From Acidobacteriota bacterium (GTDB lineage Bacteria > Acidobacteriota > Vicinamibacteria > Vicinamibacterales > SCN-69-37): a stretch of 5,615 nt of DNA. Each line of letters starts with the position of its first letter. Positions within the stretch are counted from its first letter, which is position 1. The stretch spans positions 1 to 5,615 of the forward strand of contig JAKALV010000221.1 of NCBI GenBank assembly GCA_021824055.1. Direction: 5' to 3'. Below the pieces are notes generated by a model, which worked only from the letters and a program-made list of their open reading frames with translations, ran no database searches and was not told the origin of the DNA. Position numbers and translations under genes: made by a program. Shown here piece after piece: positions 5,333 through 5,615 of this stretch.

Positions 5333-5615
5333 ATGCAGATTGCCGCCATCGACATCGGGACCAACTCGGTGCACATGATCGTGGTGCGCCTCCGGCCCGA
5401 CTTGTCGTTCGAGGTCATCGACCGCGAGAAAGACATGGTGCGGCTGGGCGCGGGCGGGCTCGAAGGCGGCGAGCTGACGCCCACCGCCATGGCGGCCGCG
5501 CTGCAGACGCTCGCGAAGTTCCGGCGGCTGGCGGAATCGCACGGCGTGGACGAGATCATCGCCGCCGCCACGAGCGCCGTGCGCGAATCGGAGAACGGCG
5601 GCGACTTCATCGCGG
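5333..5615 (+). CDS. ppx: Ppx/GppA-family exopolyphosphatase, 5' part only
   Basis: The first 94 codons are present and the frame is open at the window edge, while family members are usually 300-500 residues. Ppx/GppA enzymes of the ASKHA (actin-like) fold release phosphate from polyphosphate or convert pppGpp to ppGpp. The diagnostic phosphate-1 loop AAIDIGTNSVHMIVV is at residues 4-18, followed by EKDMVRLG (32-39) and AAATSAVRESENGGDF (77-92), which matches the conserved TSAxRxAxNG motif. The ATG at 5333 is the only sensible start because the conserved strand begins at residue 3. A weak GAG lies 9 nt upstream, inside the Pho-box-like repeat. It diverges from the CHAD gene across 57 bp, and both products act on polyphosphate. 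Family is secure. Polyphosphate versus pppGpp preference cannot be told from this fragment. Confidence 0.93.
   Translation, partial: MQIAAIDIGTNSVHMIVVRLRPDLSFEVIDREKDMVRLGAGGLEGGELTPTAMAAALQTLAKFRRLAESHGVDEIIAAATSAVRESENGGDFIA

Noticed and set aside
5276..5542. N-terminal extension of the CHAD reading frame
   Set aside because: The extra 89 codons are antisense to ppx, resemble no CHAD protein and would leave no room for the divergent promoters. The ATG at 5275 is preferred.

Overview
This is a high-GC bacterial chromosome segment of six complete genes and one partial gene, and all seven products can be tied to phosphate, polyphosphate or glucose-phosphate metabolism. The GC-rich wobble positions, the cyanobacterial/plant-type ADP-glucose pyrophosphorylase, the orphan PhoB-like regulator and the degenerate short tandem repeats between genes would fit an Acidobacteriota-like soil or sediment bacterium. 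That placement is an inference, and no gene here fixes the phylum. I saw no mobile element, CRISPR array, tRNA or rRNA.

Layout. Positions 1-107 are non-coding tail sequence carrying a degenerate 7-bp tandem repeat. Next, on the minus strand, comes an operon of a PhoU-like DUF47 protein (1117-1740) followed 4 nt later by a PiT-family phosphate transporter (108-1112). A 133-bp divergent promoter region separates it from a plus-strand OmpR/PhoB-type response regulator (1874-2569), which is followed after 45 bp by glgC (2615-3871). A long imperfect inverted repeat built from 8-bp units (3870-3961) lies between the convergent glgC and sixA genes and probably terminates both. On the minus strand, a CHAD-domain protein (4460-5275) and a SixA-like histidine phosphatase (3956-4459) abut with no gap. 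Diverging from them across 57 bp is the 5' part of a Ppx/GppA exopolyphosphatase gene (5333 to the window end).

How the genes may work together. PiT imports phosphate and DUF47 probably modulates it. CHAD domains bind polyphosphate and Ppx/GppA enzymes hydrolyse it. GlgC uses ATP and glucose-1-phosphate and releases pyrophosphate, and its closest relatives by motif are inhibited by phosphate. The most interesting signal is in the DNA: both divergent promoter regions carry GTAAC-type half-sites repeated at exactly 11-bp spacing, the geometry of PhoB boxes. One pair faces the DUF47 operon, one set faces the regulator gene, and one lies between CHAD and ppx. This suggests that the encoded regulator controls itself, the transporter operon and the polyphosphate genes as one small local regulon. 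No sensor kinase is present in the window.
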